Origin: Acrocarpospora macrocephala
GTDB taxonomy: Bacteria; Actinomycetota; Actinomycetes; Streptosporangiales; Streptosporangiaceae
Assembly (NCBI RefSeq): GCF_009687865.1
Contig: NZ_BLAE01000029.1
Coordinates: 85,318 to 149,317, forward strand
Direction of reading: 5' to 3'
DNA length: 64,000 nt
Shown here piece after piece: positions 41,317 to 49,355 of this stretch. The notes beneath the pieces are model-generated. The model made no database searches. It saw only the letters and a list, made by a program, of their open reading frames with translations, and had not been told where the DNA came from. Within the stretch, counting starts at the first letter, position 1, and each line of letters opens with the position of its first letter. The position numbers and the translations under genes were made by a program.

Positions 41317-41539
41317 TGGGGGCCGGTCACGGCGCAGGCGTCACGCGGGGCATCGCCGCACGGCCGCCACGCCGTACCAACCCAACGCGCCGACCACCGG
41401 CACGCCGCCGCCAGGGCGCTCCGACCACCGGCCCCGCCCGCTACGCAGCGCCTACGGCATCCTTCGGATCGGCGTCGGACGCTCCGCTCCCACCGTCCTG
41501 CACCTTGAAAACGATCCTGCCCGCGCACAAACTCCGATC

Positions 41540-42163
41540 ATGCGCATCGACAGGAAGTTGCGCGCTGAACTCCTTCGGCGAGCAGCCCGCGACCAGGAGA
41601 TCCGCTTCGCCGTCATCGCCGAGCGAACCAACGCCAATCTTGCTCGCATGTCCGAAGCCGATGGTGAAAACACCGCCTGGCTCGCCACCATCGTGCGGAC
41701 CCAAGGCTGGCCAGGCATAGCGCTGGTCGGCACCAAGGCCGCGCATGCCGCCTGGCTGCTCGCCCAGCACGCCGACGCATCCCCCGCGATCCAACAAGAA
41801 TTCCATGCCGCGCTCACCGCCGCGGTTGCCCAAGGTGATGCGCCTGTCCGCAACCTTGCCTACCTTGAAGATCGAGTTCGCGTCCATGCTGGTCGCCCGC
41901 AGCTCTATGGCACCCAATTCGTTCAGGACCACACGGGGTTCCATCCGTTTCCCATCGAGGACGCCGAACACCTCGCCGAACGGCGTGCACAGATCGGCCT
42001 GGAGCCCTTTCACCTCAATGAACAGGCGGTACGGGCGACCTATTCACCGCAGCAGTCATCCCGCAATGCCCGGTGGCGGCCAAGGAGCAGCCTCCGGCGG
42101 GGGCACTTCGGCTCCGGGATGATCGCCAGGAGCAAGAGCCGGGTGCGCCAATGGCTGGGCTGA
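41540..42163 (+). CDS. DUF6624 family protein, probably with a shifted C-terminus
   Basis: 207 residues from ATG 41540. The body (WLATIVRTQGWPG, KAAHAAWLLAQHAD, then YLEDRVRVHAGRPQLYGTQF and FPIEDAEHL) matches my memory of DUF6624, a small actinobacterial family without known function. After about residue 165 the sequence becomes Arg/Ser-rich (NARWRPRSSLRRGHFGSG) and no longer looks like the family, so a late frameshift is likely. It lies next to the integrase scar. Confidence 0.75.
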   Translation: MRIDRKLRAELLRRAARDQEIRFAVIAERTNANLARMSEADGENTAWLATIVRTQGWPGIALVGTKAAHAAWLLAQHADASPAIQQEFHAALTAAVAQGDAPVRNLAYLEDRVRVHAGRPQLYGTQFVQDHTGFHPFPIEDAEHLAERRAQIGLEPFHLNEQAVRATYSPQQSSRNARWRPRSSLRRGHFGSGMIARSKSRVRQWLG

Positions 42164-42355
42164 TCGTCCCGCCTGCCACGTCCCAGACGGAGCCCAGCAG
42201 ATCGGATCCTCCGAAGCAAGCCCGTCCCTGACCGTTGGCACCTCATGATCGTGGAAGGTCAACGGCTTGCTGCCCTACGCATGGGACGAGGCAGACGGGA
42301 AGATCAGAGCGGGTGGTAGCGTGCCGTCGGGCGTTGAGATCCTAGGAGGCGGCCA

Positions 42356-42631
42356 ATGGCGAATTCCCGAATGCCGAGGTGTCCTTTCTCGGGTCGTACG
42401 AGTCCGGTCCAACTCCGTGTTCAAGCCCAGGATCATCCACTGCTCCTTGTCTTCGAGCCGTGGGCTACCGAGTACCACCTTGATCAAGACAAGTGCATCG
42501 TTGTGAAGCTGGAAGAGGACGAATCCGCTCCCGTTGAGATCGTCCACTCGCGCGACGGCATCACGTTCTGGAGCGTGGGAGACCACCCGACCCTTTGGAC
42601 GTTTGAAGGCGACGAGATCGACGCCTACTGA
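42356..42631 (+). CDS. Small hypothetical protein
   Basis: 91 residues; ATG at 42356 with an excellent AGGAGG nine bases upstream. Acidic and aromatic composition (HDGITFWSVGDHPTLW-like region), compact and cytosolic. No family recognised. It stands alone in the 42-43.5 kb patch of short, mutually unrelated genes typical of an accessory site. Confidence 0.6.
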   Translation: MANSRMPRCPFSGRTSPVQLRVQAQDHPLLLVFEPWATEYHLDQDKCIVVKLEEDESAPVEIVHSRDGITFWSVGDHPTLWTFEGDEIDAY

Positions 42632-42662
42632 GCCAGCCACCTTTGATCGTCGTGCCATTAGC

Positions 42663-43097
42663 TCACAGAGCCGCTGCTTGTCCCAGTCGAGACAAATCGT
42701 GGGACCTGGGTGACATGCTCCAGTCTGTGACTTGTCCCGTCTCGGCATCGACGATGATCGTTATGGAGTTGCCCACGATTGGCTTCAGTCCATGCCGAGT
42801 GTGCCTTAGGAAGTTTCCCTCCATCTGGATCACGTAGACGCTCGCGTCCCCGCTTACGCGTGAGGCCGTAGTTTCCGCAAGTGCTTCCTGACGTGTCGAT
42901 GCGATGTAGCGGATATTTGCCGGGTTTTCTTCTTTGTGTCTGCTGGCTAAACGTCGAGCGATCGCCGCCAGATCGGCGCGCTGCTGAGCGTTCGGCGCCC
43001 CAGGAATAGCGGCTTTTCGCGTGTCCTGCGGGGGTGGCATCGTGATTCCGGCCCGGGTGGGCGGATCAATGTTTGGGGGCTGTGGAGGGGGATCCAT
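42663..43097 (-). CDS. Hypothetical protein with a proline-rich N-terminus
   Basis: 144 residues. ATG at 43097; TAGCGT ends 7 bases upstream, so it may be leaderless. The first 35 residues are Pro-rich and probably disordered. The rest is an alpha/beta domain (DASVYVIQMEGNF, then NSITIIVDAETGQVTDWSM). No family recognised. The strand patterns resemble small proteins that bind proteases or nucleases, but that is a guess. Confidence 0.6.
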   Translation of the reverse strand: MDPPPQPPNIDPPTRAGITMPPPQDTRKAAIPGAPNAQQRADLAAIARRLASRHKEENPANIRYIASTRQEALAETTASRVSGDASVYVIQMEGNFLRHTRHGLKPIVGNSITIIVDAETGQVTDWSMSPRSHDLSRLGQAAAL

Positions 43098-43226
43098 GCA
43101 TTAAACGCTACCCTTCCTGCCTCGGGATAGAAGGTGGGAAACCTTGGTCCCTGAGTGGTTGAGGTGGGAGTTTGATCAGGGGAGTCCCGCGCGCAGCGCG
43201 GAATATGGGAACATCAGGTATCCGAG

Positions 43227-43511
43227 ATGTATAGCGCTCATCCGCAGGCGCACGGGGGCGCTCTACGCCGGCTGGAGGGGTTCGAGGCCTCCAAAGGCCG
43301 TGATCCGGAGCGCACGCTCATCCGGCAGGGCGAGCACATGGCCCAGATGTCGATCCATATCGATGGCTTCTTCGGCTACCGGCAGTGGTTCTTCTTCGAC
43401 GACGTCTGGGCTGCCGCTCACCCCGATTTGGCCACCTCACTGATGCGCTACGGCGTGCACTGGGATCCCCGTTGCCCGGGCGGCCACGGCTATTTCGAGG
43501 ATTGCCGCTGA
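43227..43511 (+). CDS. Small hypothetical protein
   Basis: 94 residues from ATG 43227; strong G/C bias at third codon positions supports coding, although no ribosome-binding site is visible. The centre is rich in aromatic residues (IDGFFGYRQWFFFDDVW), and the C-terminus has HWDPRCPGGHGYFEDC with two cysteines and two histidines that might bind a metal. No family recognised. Confidence 0.5.
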   Translation: MYSAHPQAHGGALRRLEGFEASKGRDPERTLIRQGEHMAQMSIHIDGFFGYRQWFFFDDVWAAAHPDLATSLMRYGVHWDPRCPGGHGYFEDCR

Positions 43512-43533
43512 CGGCACGCGCTGAAGTGAAGGG

Positions 43534-44784
43534 CTATTCAGCGTTGATTGGATGTGTGCTGCGCTCCCGGCGAAGGGACGTCGGTGTCGCCAGCATTCGC
43601 CAGAAGAGTGCCGCTGCCAGGAAGAACAGCAGTGCTTGGCCGTTGAGTAGGGCAAGGGTGGGGAGGAGGCTCGCCAGTGCGCCCGCCAGCATCAGGCCCG
43701 CCGCCTGTAGCCCGTCGGAGAGGGCGAACAGGGCGCTCATGACGCGTCCTTGGAACTCGTGGGGGGTCGCCTGTTGGGCCGCCGACAGCCAGGCGGCCAT
43801 GATCCAGACACTGGGTGCTCCGCTCAGCGTGAAGAACCCTGCGTAGAACCACATCGCGGTGGTTATTGAGGCGGAGTTCCAGATGACCAGGCTGAGTAGA
43901 CCGAAGGTGAGCAAGCTGTAGGTCATCAGGCGGCGCATGTCGAGTTTGCGGGCGAGGTGCGCGGTCAGTGCGCCGCCGAGTAGCCCGCCTACGGCTTGGA
44001 CCCCGCGCAGGAGGCCGGCCTCGGGCTCGCCGCCGCCGAGTAGGTCGGTGACGAACAGCAGGAAGAGGATCACGAACATGCCCTGCGCGAGGGCTAAGAG
44101 GCCCAGGACCACGGCGACGGCCCGGAGGGCGGGGGTGTGCCGGATCAGTTGTAGCCCGGCCGAGGCTCCTCGCCAGAAGGCCGGTTGCGTGACCGCGTTG
44201 GCTCTGGCGCGGGGGAGTGCGAGCACCAGCAGGACGGTGATGATCAGCGGGGTGACAGCGGCGGCGACGATGCCCGGAATGCCTGTCCAGGCCAGTACGA
44301 ATCCACCGAGCGGACTACCGGCCAGCCGTCCCAGGTTGCTGCTGAGGCTGATCGAGGCGTTGGCGGTGATGAGCTGGTCGGCTTCGACCACCGAGGGAAC
44401 CATGGCGTTCTTCACCGACTCGAACATCGCCGTGAGCCCGGCTTCGGTCGCTACGACCAGGTAGACGATCCATAACTGGCGACTGTCGTGGACGAGTAGC
44501 AGCGGGAGCAGCAGGAGCGCTCGGGAGATCGTCAGGCAGGCCATGAAACGTGAGCGGTTCCACTTGTCGGCCAGGATCCCGGCCAGCGGCGTGAGCAGCA
44601 GGCTCGGCAGGAGGCCGAGCATGGCGACCGTGGACGTGATGAGGGCGGATCTCGTGATCGACAGCGCGTACAACGGCAGGGCGATGAGCAGCGCCCACCG
44701 GGTGACCTCGGTGCAGAAGCTGGCTATCCAGAGCAGGAAGAGGGCTCGTCGCCGTAAGGGATGCGGTGCCTCACGCCGGGTCAT
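43534..44784 (-). CDS. MFS transporter (probable efflux)
   Basis: 416 residues, about twelve membrane helices. The cytoplasmic loop between helices 2 and 3 has ILADKWNRSRF, the MFS motif A (GxLaDrxGRkr). The N-terminal part resembles the MefA/DHA3 group. It overlaps the upstream regulator gene by 14 bp on the same strand, so the pair forms a regulated efflux unit. The substrate is probably a macrolide-like or other hydrophobic compound, an inference from the family. A final few residues (RRERSTHPINAE) form a basic tail. Confidence 0.9.
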   Translation of the reverse strand: MTRREAPHPLRRRALFLLWIASFCTEVTRWALLIALPLYALSITRSALITSTVAMLGLLPSLLLTPLAGILADKWNRSRFMACLTISRALLLLPLLLVHDSRQLWIVYLVVATEAGLTAMFESVKNAMVPSVVEADQLITANASISLSSNLGRLAGSPLGGFVLAWTGIPGIVAAAVTPLIITVLLVLALPRARANAVTQPAFWRGASAGLQLIRHTPALRAVAVVLGLLALAQGMFVILFLLFVTDLLGGGEPEAGLLRGVQAVGGLLGGALTAHLARKLDMRRLMTYSLLTFGLLSLVIWNSASITTAMWFYAGFFTLSGAPSVWIMAAWLSAAQQATPHEFQGRVMSALFALSDGLQAAGLMLAGALASLLPTLALLNGQALLFFLAAALFWRMLATPTSLRRERSTHPINAE

Positions 44785-45367
44785 CGGTTGTCCGGCGGAC
44801 GGGGAATCCGTGCAGGACGTACATCACTCTTTCCACCCCGGGGAGCGCGGGCTGGCGTTTGGACAGTGCCGTGTAGCGTTCGACGACCGCCATCAGCTCC
44901 GCGTGCATTTCGGTGAGCTCGGCGTGCGTGAGATCGATCGTGCCGTCCGCCATGAAGGCCGCGTCCAGCCATCCGGTGTCCCATTCCGCGCTCTCGTTGA
45001 ATTCTCCGATGAGGCGGTACTGCTCGCTGACGGCACTGTTCCTGATCATTGTCGCCATGGCGGCGGCTTCGGGTTCGTCCAGCACGCTTGAGGCGTGCCA
45101 GCGCAGCCGCTGGTTGCTCAGCTGCCACCAGCGTTCTCTGGCGTCCCTCGCGTGCTGCGGGGCGGGTTCGATGAACCCGTGCTGGTGGAGTTGGCGCAGG
45201 TGGTAGCTCACCTGAGCGACAGGCGCCTCCACCGCATCTGCCAGATAGGACACCGTGGCCACTTTCGTGTTACGCAGGGCGTAGTAAAGGCGAATGCGCA
45301 ATGGATGAGCGAAGGCCTTCAAGGCGGTGATGCTCTCGACTCCCTTGGTCGTTTCCTTGTCACTCAT
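44771..45367 (-). CDS. ArsR-like winged-helix repressor of the adjacent MFS gene
   Basis: 198 residues. ATG at 45367 has AGGTGA six bases upstream; the in-frame GTG at 45376 has none. The N-terminal winged helix (ALKAFAHPLRIRLYYALRN, VSYLADAVEAPVAQVSYHLRQL) is of the ArsR/HTH_20 kind. A C-terminal helical part follows that may bind the ligand. The promoter upstream has a 22-bp palindrome over its -35 box, as expected for autorepression with relief by the pump substrate. Confidence 0.87.
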   Translation of the reverse strand: MSDKETTKGVESITALKAFAHPLRIRLYYALRNTKVATVSYLADAVEAPVAQVSYHLRQLHQHGFIEPAPQHARDARERWWQLSNQRLRWHASSVLDEPEAAAMATMIRNSAVSEQYRLIGEFNESAEWDTGWLDAAFMADGTIDLTHAELTEMHAELMAVVERYTALSKRQPALPGVERVMYVLHGFPVRRTTDDPA

Positions 45368-45403
45368 CGAGATCACCTACGCCCGGTTTGTCCGTTTACC
45401 CTC

Positions 45404-45446
45404 ACCCTAGGCAGTCACTATGAGTTACACAACATATCTTGTGCAA
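45404..45446 (-). promoter_or_regulatory. Promoter and operator of the regulator/MFS operon
   Basis: On the minus strand TTGTGT (45432-45427), 17 bases, TAGGGT (45409-45404). Over the -35 box lies a 22-bp inverted repeat at 45425-45446 with arms TTACACAA and TTGTGCAA around a 6-base centre (7 of 8 arm positions match). The position fits steric repression by the ArsR-like protein. Confidence 0.78.
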
Positions 45447-45974
45447 TAGTTATTGCTCTGTTGTAAAGCCGGTCAGACCCTCGCCCCTGCCGGCGAACGA
45501 CATGATCAGCAGATGCTGGGACTCGTCGGAGGCGCGGTCCGTCGCAGTGCCATGGCAACGCCTTGGCACGTGGTCCCTTGGCGCAGGCGCAGGTTTGATT
45601 CCGGTCGAACCCACGAACCCGATACGGGCGCCCGCCGTAAACGGGCAGGGCCCCTTCGCGTCAGTTAAGCCCTCGAAGATTTATGGGTCAACAGGCAAAA
45701 CCGTGCTTATATTGAAATCAACCGTCTGGACGCGCCGATAATCGAACTACATGATGGTAGAACGCGTTGCCCAAGGCGGCAATGTCGGGGGGGATATTGC
45801 CAACGGGCGGCGACGGAAATTAGGGTCCACAGCCAAGAGGCCCTTATTCGAGAGGGTGTGGAAGCAGAACGTCCCAAGGGTTCGTCTTCATGAGGATCGG
45901 CTCTACCAGGCCATCCAGGGTGCCCTCTCGACGCCAGTCAAGGAACGGGTGTCTTCATGAGGAAGGAGATGAGG
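45447..45974. other. Gap of 528 bp without a convincing gene
   Basis: The stretch is lower in GC than its neighbours around 45700-45760. The open frames through it lack start signals and codon bias. It holds the upstream region of the small secreted protein. Short tRNA-like strings (for example TGGTAGAACGC at 45761) do not extend to a cloverleaf. Confidence 0.5.
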
Positions 45975-46301
45975 ATGCACGGAAAACGTCTGCTCTTCGC
46001 CGGTCCGCTGATCGCCGCCCTCGTGTTCGGGCCGATCGGAACCTCGCAAGCCTCAGTCGTTCCGACGTCCGTAAGCGCCGGCGACAATCATGTCACGGCG
46101 ACCTCGAAGGTCGCGCCGCCCATTTGCAAGAGTCTCAAGAAGAAGCAAAAGAAGGTCTGTGCGAACGGCTACTCCGAGGGATTCGAGGCCGGCGCGAAGT
46201 GCGGCCAGTCCCTCCGGCACGGGAGAATTTCCGACGACGAGGCATACGACATAGGCTTTACCGCGGGGTTCAACGCGGGCAAGAGAACGTGCTCCCAGTA
46301 A
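45975..46301 (+). CDS. Small secreted protein with four cysteines and a repeated GFxAG segment
   Basis: 108 residues; ATG at 45975 has GGAAGGAG six bases upstream. A signal peptide (MHGKRLLFAGPLIAALVFG...) with likely cleavage after TSQAS leaves a mature domain of about 80 residues. Cysteines in PPICKS, KKVCAN, GAKCGQ and RTCSQ could form two disulfides. Two related segments, YSEGFEAGAKCGQ and YDIGFTAGFNAGKRTC, suggest an internal duplication. No known family. A strong terminator follows. Confidence 0.72.
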   Translation: MHGKRLLFAGPLIAALVFGPIGTSQASVVPTSVSAGDNHVTATSKVAPPICKSLKKKQKKVCANGYSEGFEAGAKCGQSLRHGRISDDEAYDIGFTAGFNAGKRTCSQ

Positions 46302-46312
46302 GACGCCAGAAC

Positions 46313-46345
46313 GGGCCTGTCCGGATGGTTACCCCGGACAGGCCC
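46313..46345 (+). terminator. Strong 12-bp stem-loop terminator
   Basis: GGGCCTGTCCGG (46313-46324) pairs perfectly with CCGGACAGGCCC (46334-46345) around a 9-base loop, 11 bp after the stop of the secreted protein gene. There is no U-tract, as is common in GC-rich actinobacteria. Confidence 0.85.
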
Positions 46346-46494
46346 GGCCAGGTGGGGCCGACCTCGCTCCGCTGCGCCGGTGATCAGGTCAGATCATTGT
46401 CGACGACCTGCGCCTGTCCACCGCCACGATCAGCGCGGCATCGGCGGATCGTCCTGGCAGGGTGTGCACACGATCTCACTGCCGAGGTTGTGAC

Positions 46495-46525
46495 TTGCCT
46501 GGAGTGAGCTCCAGCTCCATACGAT
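46495..46525 (+). promoter_or_regulatory. MerR-type promoter with 19-bp spacer
   Basis: TTGCCT (46495-46500), 19-bp spacer, TACGAT (46520-46525). The spacer region holds a perfect dyad CTGGAG-TGAG-CTCCAG (46499-46514). An overlong spacer with a centred dyad is the hallmark of promoters activated by MerR-family proteins. The start site would lie near 46532, about 58 bases before the oxidoreductase gene. No MerR gene is in this window. Confidence 0.8.
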
Positions 46526-46589
46526 CGTTCTGCGGCCTGGCCGCACCGGCCTCGGGGACGCGACCGCGGCAACGATCGGGAGGTTGGGC

Positions 46590-47450
46590 GTGAAACTCGG
46601 ATTTCACTACTGGAACTACTCGACTCCGGACGATCCTGCACAGATAGCCTCAACGCTGGCGGAGACCGCCCGGATCGCCGAGCAGTCGGGAGTCTCGTCG
46701 TTCAGCGTGATGGATCACTACTTCCAGATGGAGCGTGCCGAGGAGCCGATGCTCGAGGGCTACACGACGCTCGGGTACGTGGCGGCGCTGACCGAGCGGA
46801 TGACGCTCCGGATACTGGTCACCGGCGTGATGTACCGGCATCCGGGCCTGCTGGCGAAGATCGTCACCACGCTCGATGTGCTGTCAGGCGGGCGGGCGGA
46901 GCTCGGCATCGGCGCCTCATGGTACGAGCGCGAGCAGCGCGGCCTCGGCGTGCCGGTGGTGCCGGTCGCCGAGCGGTTCGAGCGACTGGAGGAGACGCTC
47001 CAGATCTGCCGGCGGATGTGGAGCGACGACAACGGCCCTTACCGGGGACGGCACTACCAGCTGGAGGAGACGCTGTGCGTCCCGGCCCCGCTGGGCCGCA
47101 GCCAGCTGCCGATCATGGTCGGCGGTGGCGGTGAGAAGAAGACACTGCTGCTGGTCGCCCGGTACGGCGATGCCTGCAACCTGTTCGCGACCGGCGTGGA
47201 CGACGTGGCCCGCAAGCTGGAGGTGCTGCGCACGCACTGCGCCGCCGAGAACCGCGACTACGACGCCATCGAGAAGACCGTGGCGGCGATGGGCCCGACA
47301 CTGGACGACCCCGACGCGTTCTTGGCCGACGCCCAGCAGTACGCCAAGCTGGGCGTGAGCGAGATCCAGGTGATGCCGGACAGGCACCCGGTCGCCTTCG
47401 CCGAACAGCTTGCCGAACGCATCACGCCCCGGCTCGCCGACATCGGTTAG
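46590..47450 (+). CDS. LLM-class (luciferase-like) F420-dependent oxidoreductase
   Basis: 286 residues. GTG at 46590 with GGGAGG eight bases upstream; an earlier TTG is rejected. The TIM-barrel bacterial luciferase fold has the ELGIGASWYEREQRGLGV segment and the PIMVGGGGEKKTL phosphate-binding region typical of the F420-dependent subgroup (TIGR03560-like). It should transfer hydride between F420 and a small substrate. The MerR-type promoter upstream suggests induction by a thiol-reactive or cationic hydrophobic compound. Confidence 0.88.
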   Translation: MKLGFHYWNYSTPDDPAQIASTLAETARIAEQSGVSSFSVMDHYFQMERAEEPMLEGYTTLGYVAALTERMTLRILVTGVMYRHPGLLAKIVTTLDVLSGGRAELGIGASWYEREQRGLGVPVVPVAERFERLEETLQICRRMWSDDNGPYRGRHYQLEETLCVPAPLGRSQLPIMVGGGGEKKTLLLVARYGDACNLFATGVDDVARKLEVLRTHCAAENRDYDAIEKTVAAMGPTLDDPDAFLADAQQYAKLGVSEIQVMPDRHPVAFAEQLAERITPRLADIG

Positions 47451-47493
47451 GAACGTGTTCGCGCGGCGGCTCAGGCTCTGAGCACCGGCACGG

Positions 47494-48129
47494 TTATTCG
47501 GCGGCCAGGGCGCGGCCGGTGTGGTGAGCGGTGTCGCGGGCCTCGGCGTGTCGTTGGGCGGCGAGGTCCTTGAGGTGGTCCAGGACGGGGTTGACGCCTA
47601 CGAGGGTGAGTTCGCGTTCGACGACGGTGAGGTCGGCCTGCCACATGTCGGCGAGGATGCGCCGCAGGTAGGGCGTGGAGTGGTCCCAGCCCTCGCGGGG
47701 GGTGCCGGGTCCGTAGCCGCCGCCGCGGACGGTGACCAGCACGGTGGGCTTGTCCTTGAGCACGCCCGCGTCGGCAGGTCCGGCCGCGGCGATGACAAGG
47801 TCGACCCAGGCCTTGAAGTGCTGGGAAACGCCATAGTTGTAGAGCGGGACGGCCAGCAGGACGGCGTCGGCGTCGGTCAACTCCGCCTTCAGCGCGGCGG
47901 CCAGGGCCAGGGCGTCGCGCTGAGCCGGGCTGCGCTGGTCTTCGGGGACGAAGCCGGCGGTGGTCGCGAGCGTCCAGGCACCGGCCGGCAGCGGATCGGT
48001 GCCCAAGTGACGGCGCACGACCGGCTCGCCGGGACGGGCGGCGGACCATTCGGCTTCCACCAGGTCGGCGAGCTCGGCGCTGGCCGAGGAGGCGGGCATG
48101 ATGCTGGCGTCCAGACGGAACAGGCTCAT
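47494..48129 (-). CDS. FMN-dependent NADH-azoreductase (AzoR-like flavodoxin fold)
   Basis: 211 residues; ATG at 48129 with GGAGAAA upstream. The flavodoxin-like fold has the FMN-binding PLYNYGVSQHFKAWVDLV segment (about residue 91-108) and VTVRGGGYGPG (about 138), both diagnostic of the AzoR family. It reduces quinones or azo compounds by two-electron transfer. Divergent from a TetR gene with 118 bp between starts and a dyad in the gap, the usual layout for a regulator that controls a detoxifying reductase. Confidence 0.9.
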   Translation of the reverse strand: MSLFRLDASIMPASSASAELADLVEAEWSAARPGEPVVRRHLGTDPLPAGAWTLATTAGFVPEDQRSPAQRDALALAAALKAELTDADAVLLAVPLYNYGVSQHFKAWVDLVIAAAGPADAGVLKDKPTVLVTVRGGGYGPGTPREGWDHSTPYLRRILADMWQADLTVVERELTLVGVNPVLDHLKDLAAQRHAEARDTAHHTGRALAAE

Positions 48130-48199
48130 CGGCGTTTCTCCAACTCTGTACATTCCGGGATGCCCCCGGCGGTTGTCGGCGGTGTCGCCGCACGTAAGC

Positions 48200-48223
48200 A
48201 TAAGCGGACTTTACCCCGCTTGT
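48200..48223. promoter_or_regulatory. Probable TetR operator in the azoreductase/TetR gap
   Basis: Inverted repeat ATAAGCGG (48200-48207) and CCGCTTGT (48216-48223) around 8 bases; 7 of 8 arm positions match. It lies just upstream of the TetR gene's -10 element (TAGGGT 48235-48240) and about 70 bp upstream of the azoreductase start, so one repressor could silence both. Confidence 0.65.
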
Positions 48224-48247
48224 TATTCCGGCGGTAGGGTGAGTCCT

Positions 48248-48865
48248 GTGGATCGACCCGTCCTACCCCTGGTGGGAGCGCCGCGCGCCGAGCGTGCCGA
48301 TGCCGTACGCAACCGGCGGCAACTGCTGGCCACGGCCCGCGAGATGCTCGCTGAGCAGGGTGTGGACAAACTGACCATGGACGCGCTGGCCGAACGGGCG
48401 TGCCTGGGCAAGGGGACGGTGTACCGCCGATTCGGCACCCGGGCAGGGATCTTCGTGGCGCTGATCGAGGACGACGAGCAGATTTTCCAGGAGCGGCTCC
48501 TGTCCGGGCCGCCGCCGCTGGGCCCGGGCGCTCCGCCGCTGGATCGTCTGATCGCCTACGGCCAGGCCCGAGTCGCATTCATGATCGAGCACCGCGAGAT
48601 CGTCCGTGCCGCAATCGACGGCCGCCAAGCCGTACCCGCCGGCACGGAGATGAGCCTCTCCCGGATGCATATCCGCATGCTGCTCAGGCAGATCCCCCTC
48701 GGCGCCGCCGACCTCGACATCCTGGCCATTCAGCTCTCCGCAGCCCTGGAAGGCCCTTTCCTGCTCTACCTGTCAGCGACCGACATCGCCGACGACGCCC
48801 TTCACACCCAGGAACGGGCCGCACGCGGCTGGCACGATCTCATCCAACGCACCTGCCGACCCTGA
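48248..48865 (+). CDS. TetR/AcrR family transcriptional regulator
   Basis: 205 residues from the GTG at 48248, seven bases after TAGGGT, so probably leaderless; GTG 48239 is in frame but overlaps the hexamer. The DNA-binding domain is clear (RNRRQLLATAREMLAEQGVDKLTMDALAERACLGKGTVYRRFGTR region). The C-terminal domain is the helical ligand-binding type. It most likely controls the divergent azoreductase through the dyad at 48200-48223. Confidence 0.88.
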   Translation: MDRPVLPLVGAPRAERADAVRNRRQLLATAREMLAEQGVDKLTMDALAERACLGKGTVYRRFGTRAGIFVALIEDDEQIFQERLLSGPPPLGPGAPPLDRLIAYGQARVAFMIEHREIVRAAIDGRQAVPAGTEMSLSRMHIRMLLRQIPLGAADLDILAIQLSAALEGPFLLYLSATDIADDALHTQERAARGWHDLIQRTCRP

Positions 48866-48870
48866 CGGCG

Positions 48871-49341
48871 TCAGCGCAGGGGTAGCCGGAGGACTCGTTC
48901 GCCGTCGAAGAACTCGCCGGTGTCCTGGAAGCCCAGGTGCTGGTAGAAGCCCAGTGGGGAGCTGTCCTCGCCCGGTGCGACGCTGGTCAGGAGTTCGTGG
49001 GCGGCTGGGCGGGTGCTCAGGTAGGCGATGACCAGGTCTAGCGCCGCGCGGCCGTAACCACGGCCTTGGTAGCGGGCGTCGACCAGCAGTCGCCAGAGGA
49101 AGTAGGGACCCAGCAAGGTGGGATCCCCAGGCGGGATGTTGTCGCTGATCATGACGAAGCCGATCGGTGCGCCGTCGGCGTAGATGGCGCGGTACCAGGG
49201 CATCGCCTGGGGGGAGCCGAGGGCGTCGGCCAGGGAGTCGGTCACCCCGGCCACATAGTTCTGCTGGGCCGGGGTGACGTCCAGCGCCACCACAGCGGCC
49301 CGGTTGGCGTCAGTGATCGGCTGCAGGCTCACCTGGGTCAC
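48871..49341 (-). CDS. GNAT family N-acetyltransferase (spermidine acetyltransferase-like)
   Basis: 156 residues. GTG at 49341 follows TACAGT (49354-49349) by 7 bases, a leaderless arrangement that places its -10 just beyond the upstream gene's stop; the longer open frame upstream is therefore not used. GNAT core: FLWRLLVDARYQGRGYGRAALDLV is the acetyl-CoA loop (Q/RxxGxG/A), and GFYQHLGF is the last motif. It resembles the BltD/PaiA group that acetylates polyamines or small amines. Its 3' end converges on the TetR gene with a 5-bp gap. Confidence 0.85.
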   Translation of the reverse strand: MTQVSLQPITDANRAAVVALDVTPAQQNYVAGVTDSLADALGSPQAMPWYRAIYADGAPIGFVMISDNIPPGDPTLLGPYFLWRLLVDARYQGRGYGRAALDLVIAYLSTRPAAHELLTSVAPGEDSSPLGFYQHLGFQDTGEFFDGERVLRLPLR

Positions 49342-49355
49342 CGCGACCACTGTAG

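Noticed and set aside
45555..45790. tRNA-like strings (GGTTTGATTCC, TGGTAGAACGC) in the gap before the secreted protein
   Set aside because: No acceptor stem, anticodon arm or T-arm pairing can be formed around either string.
45751..45960. 69-codon open frame upstream of the secreted protein
   Set aside because: No ribosome site, no codon bias and no recognisable protein features.
46384..46590. A MerR gene expected near the MerR-type promoter
   Set aside because: Neither strand between 46302 and 46590 nor the adjacent genes encodes a MerR-type helix-turn-helix.
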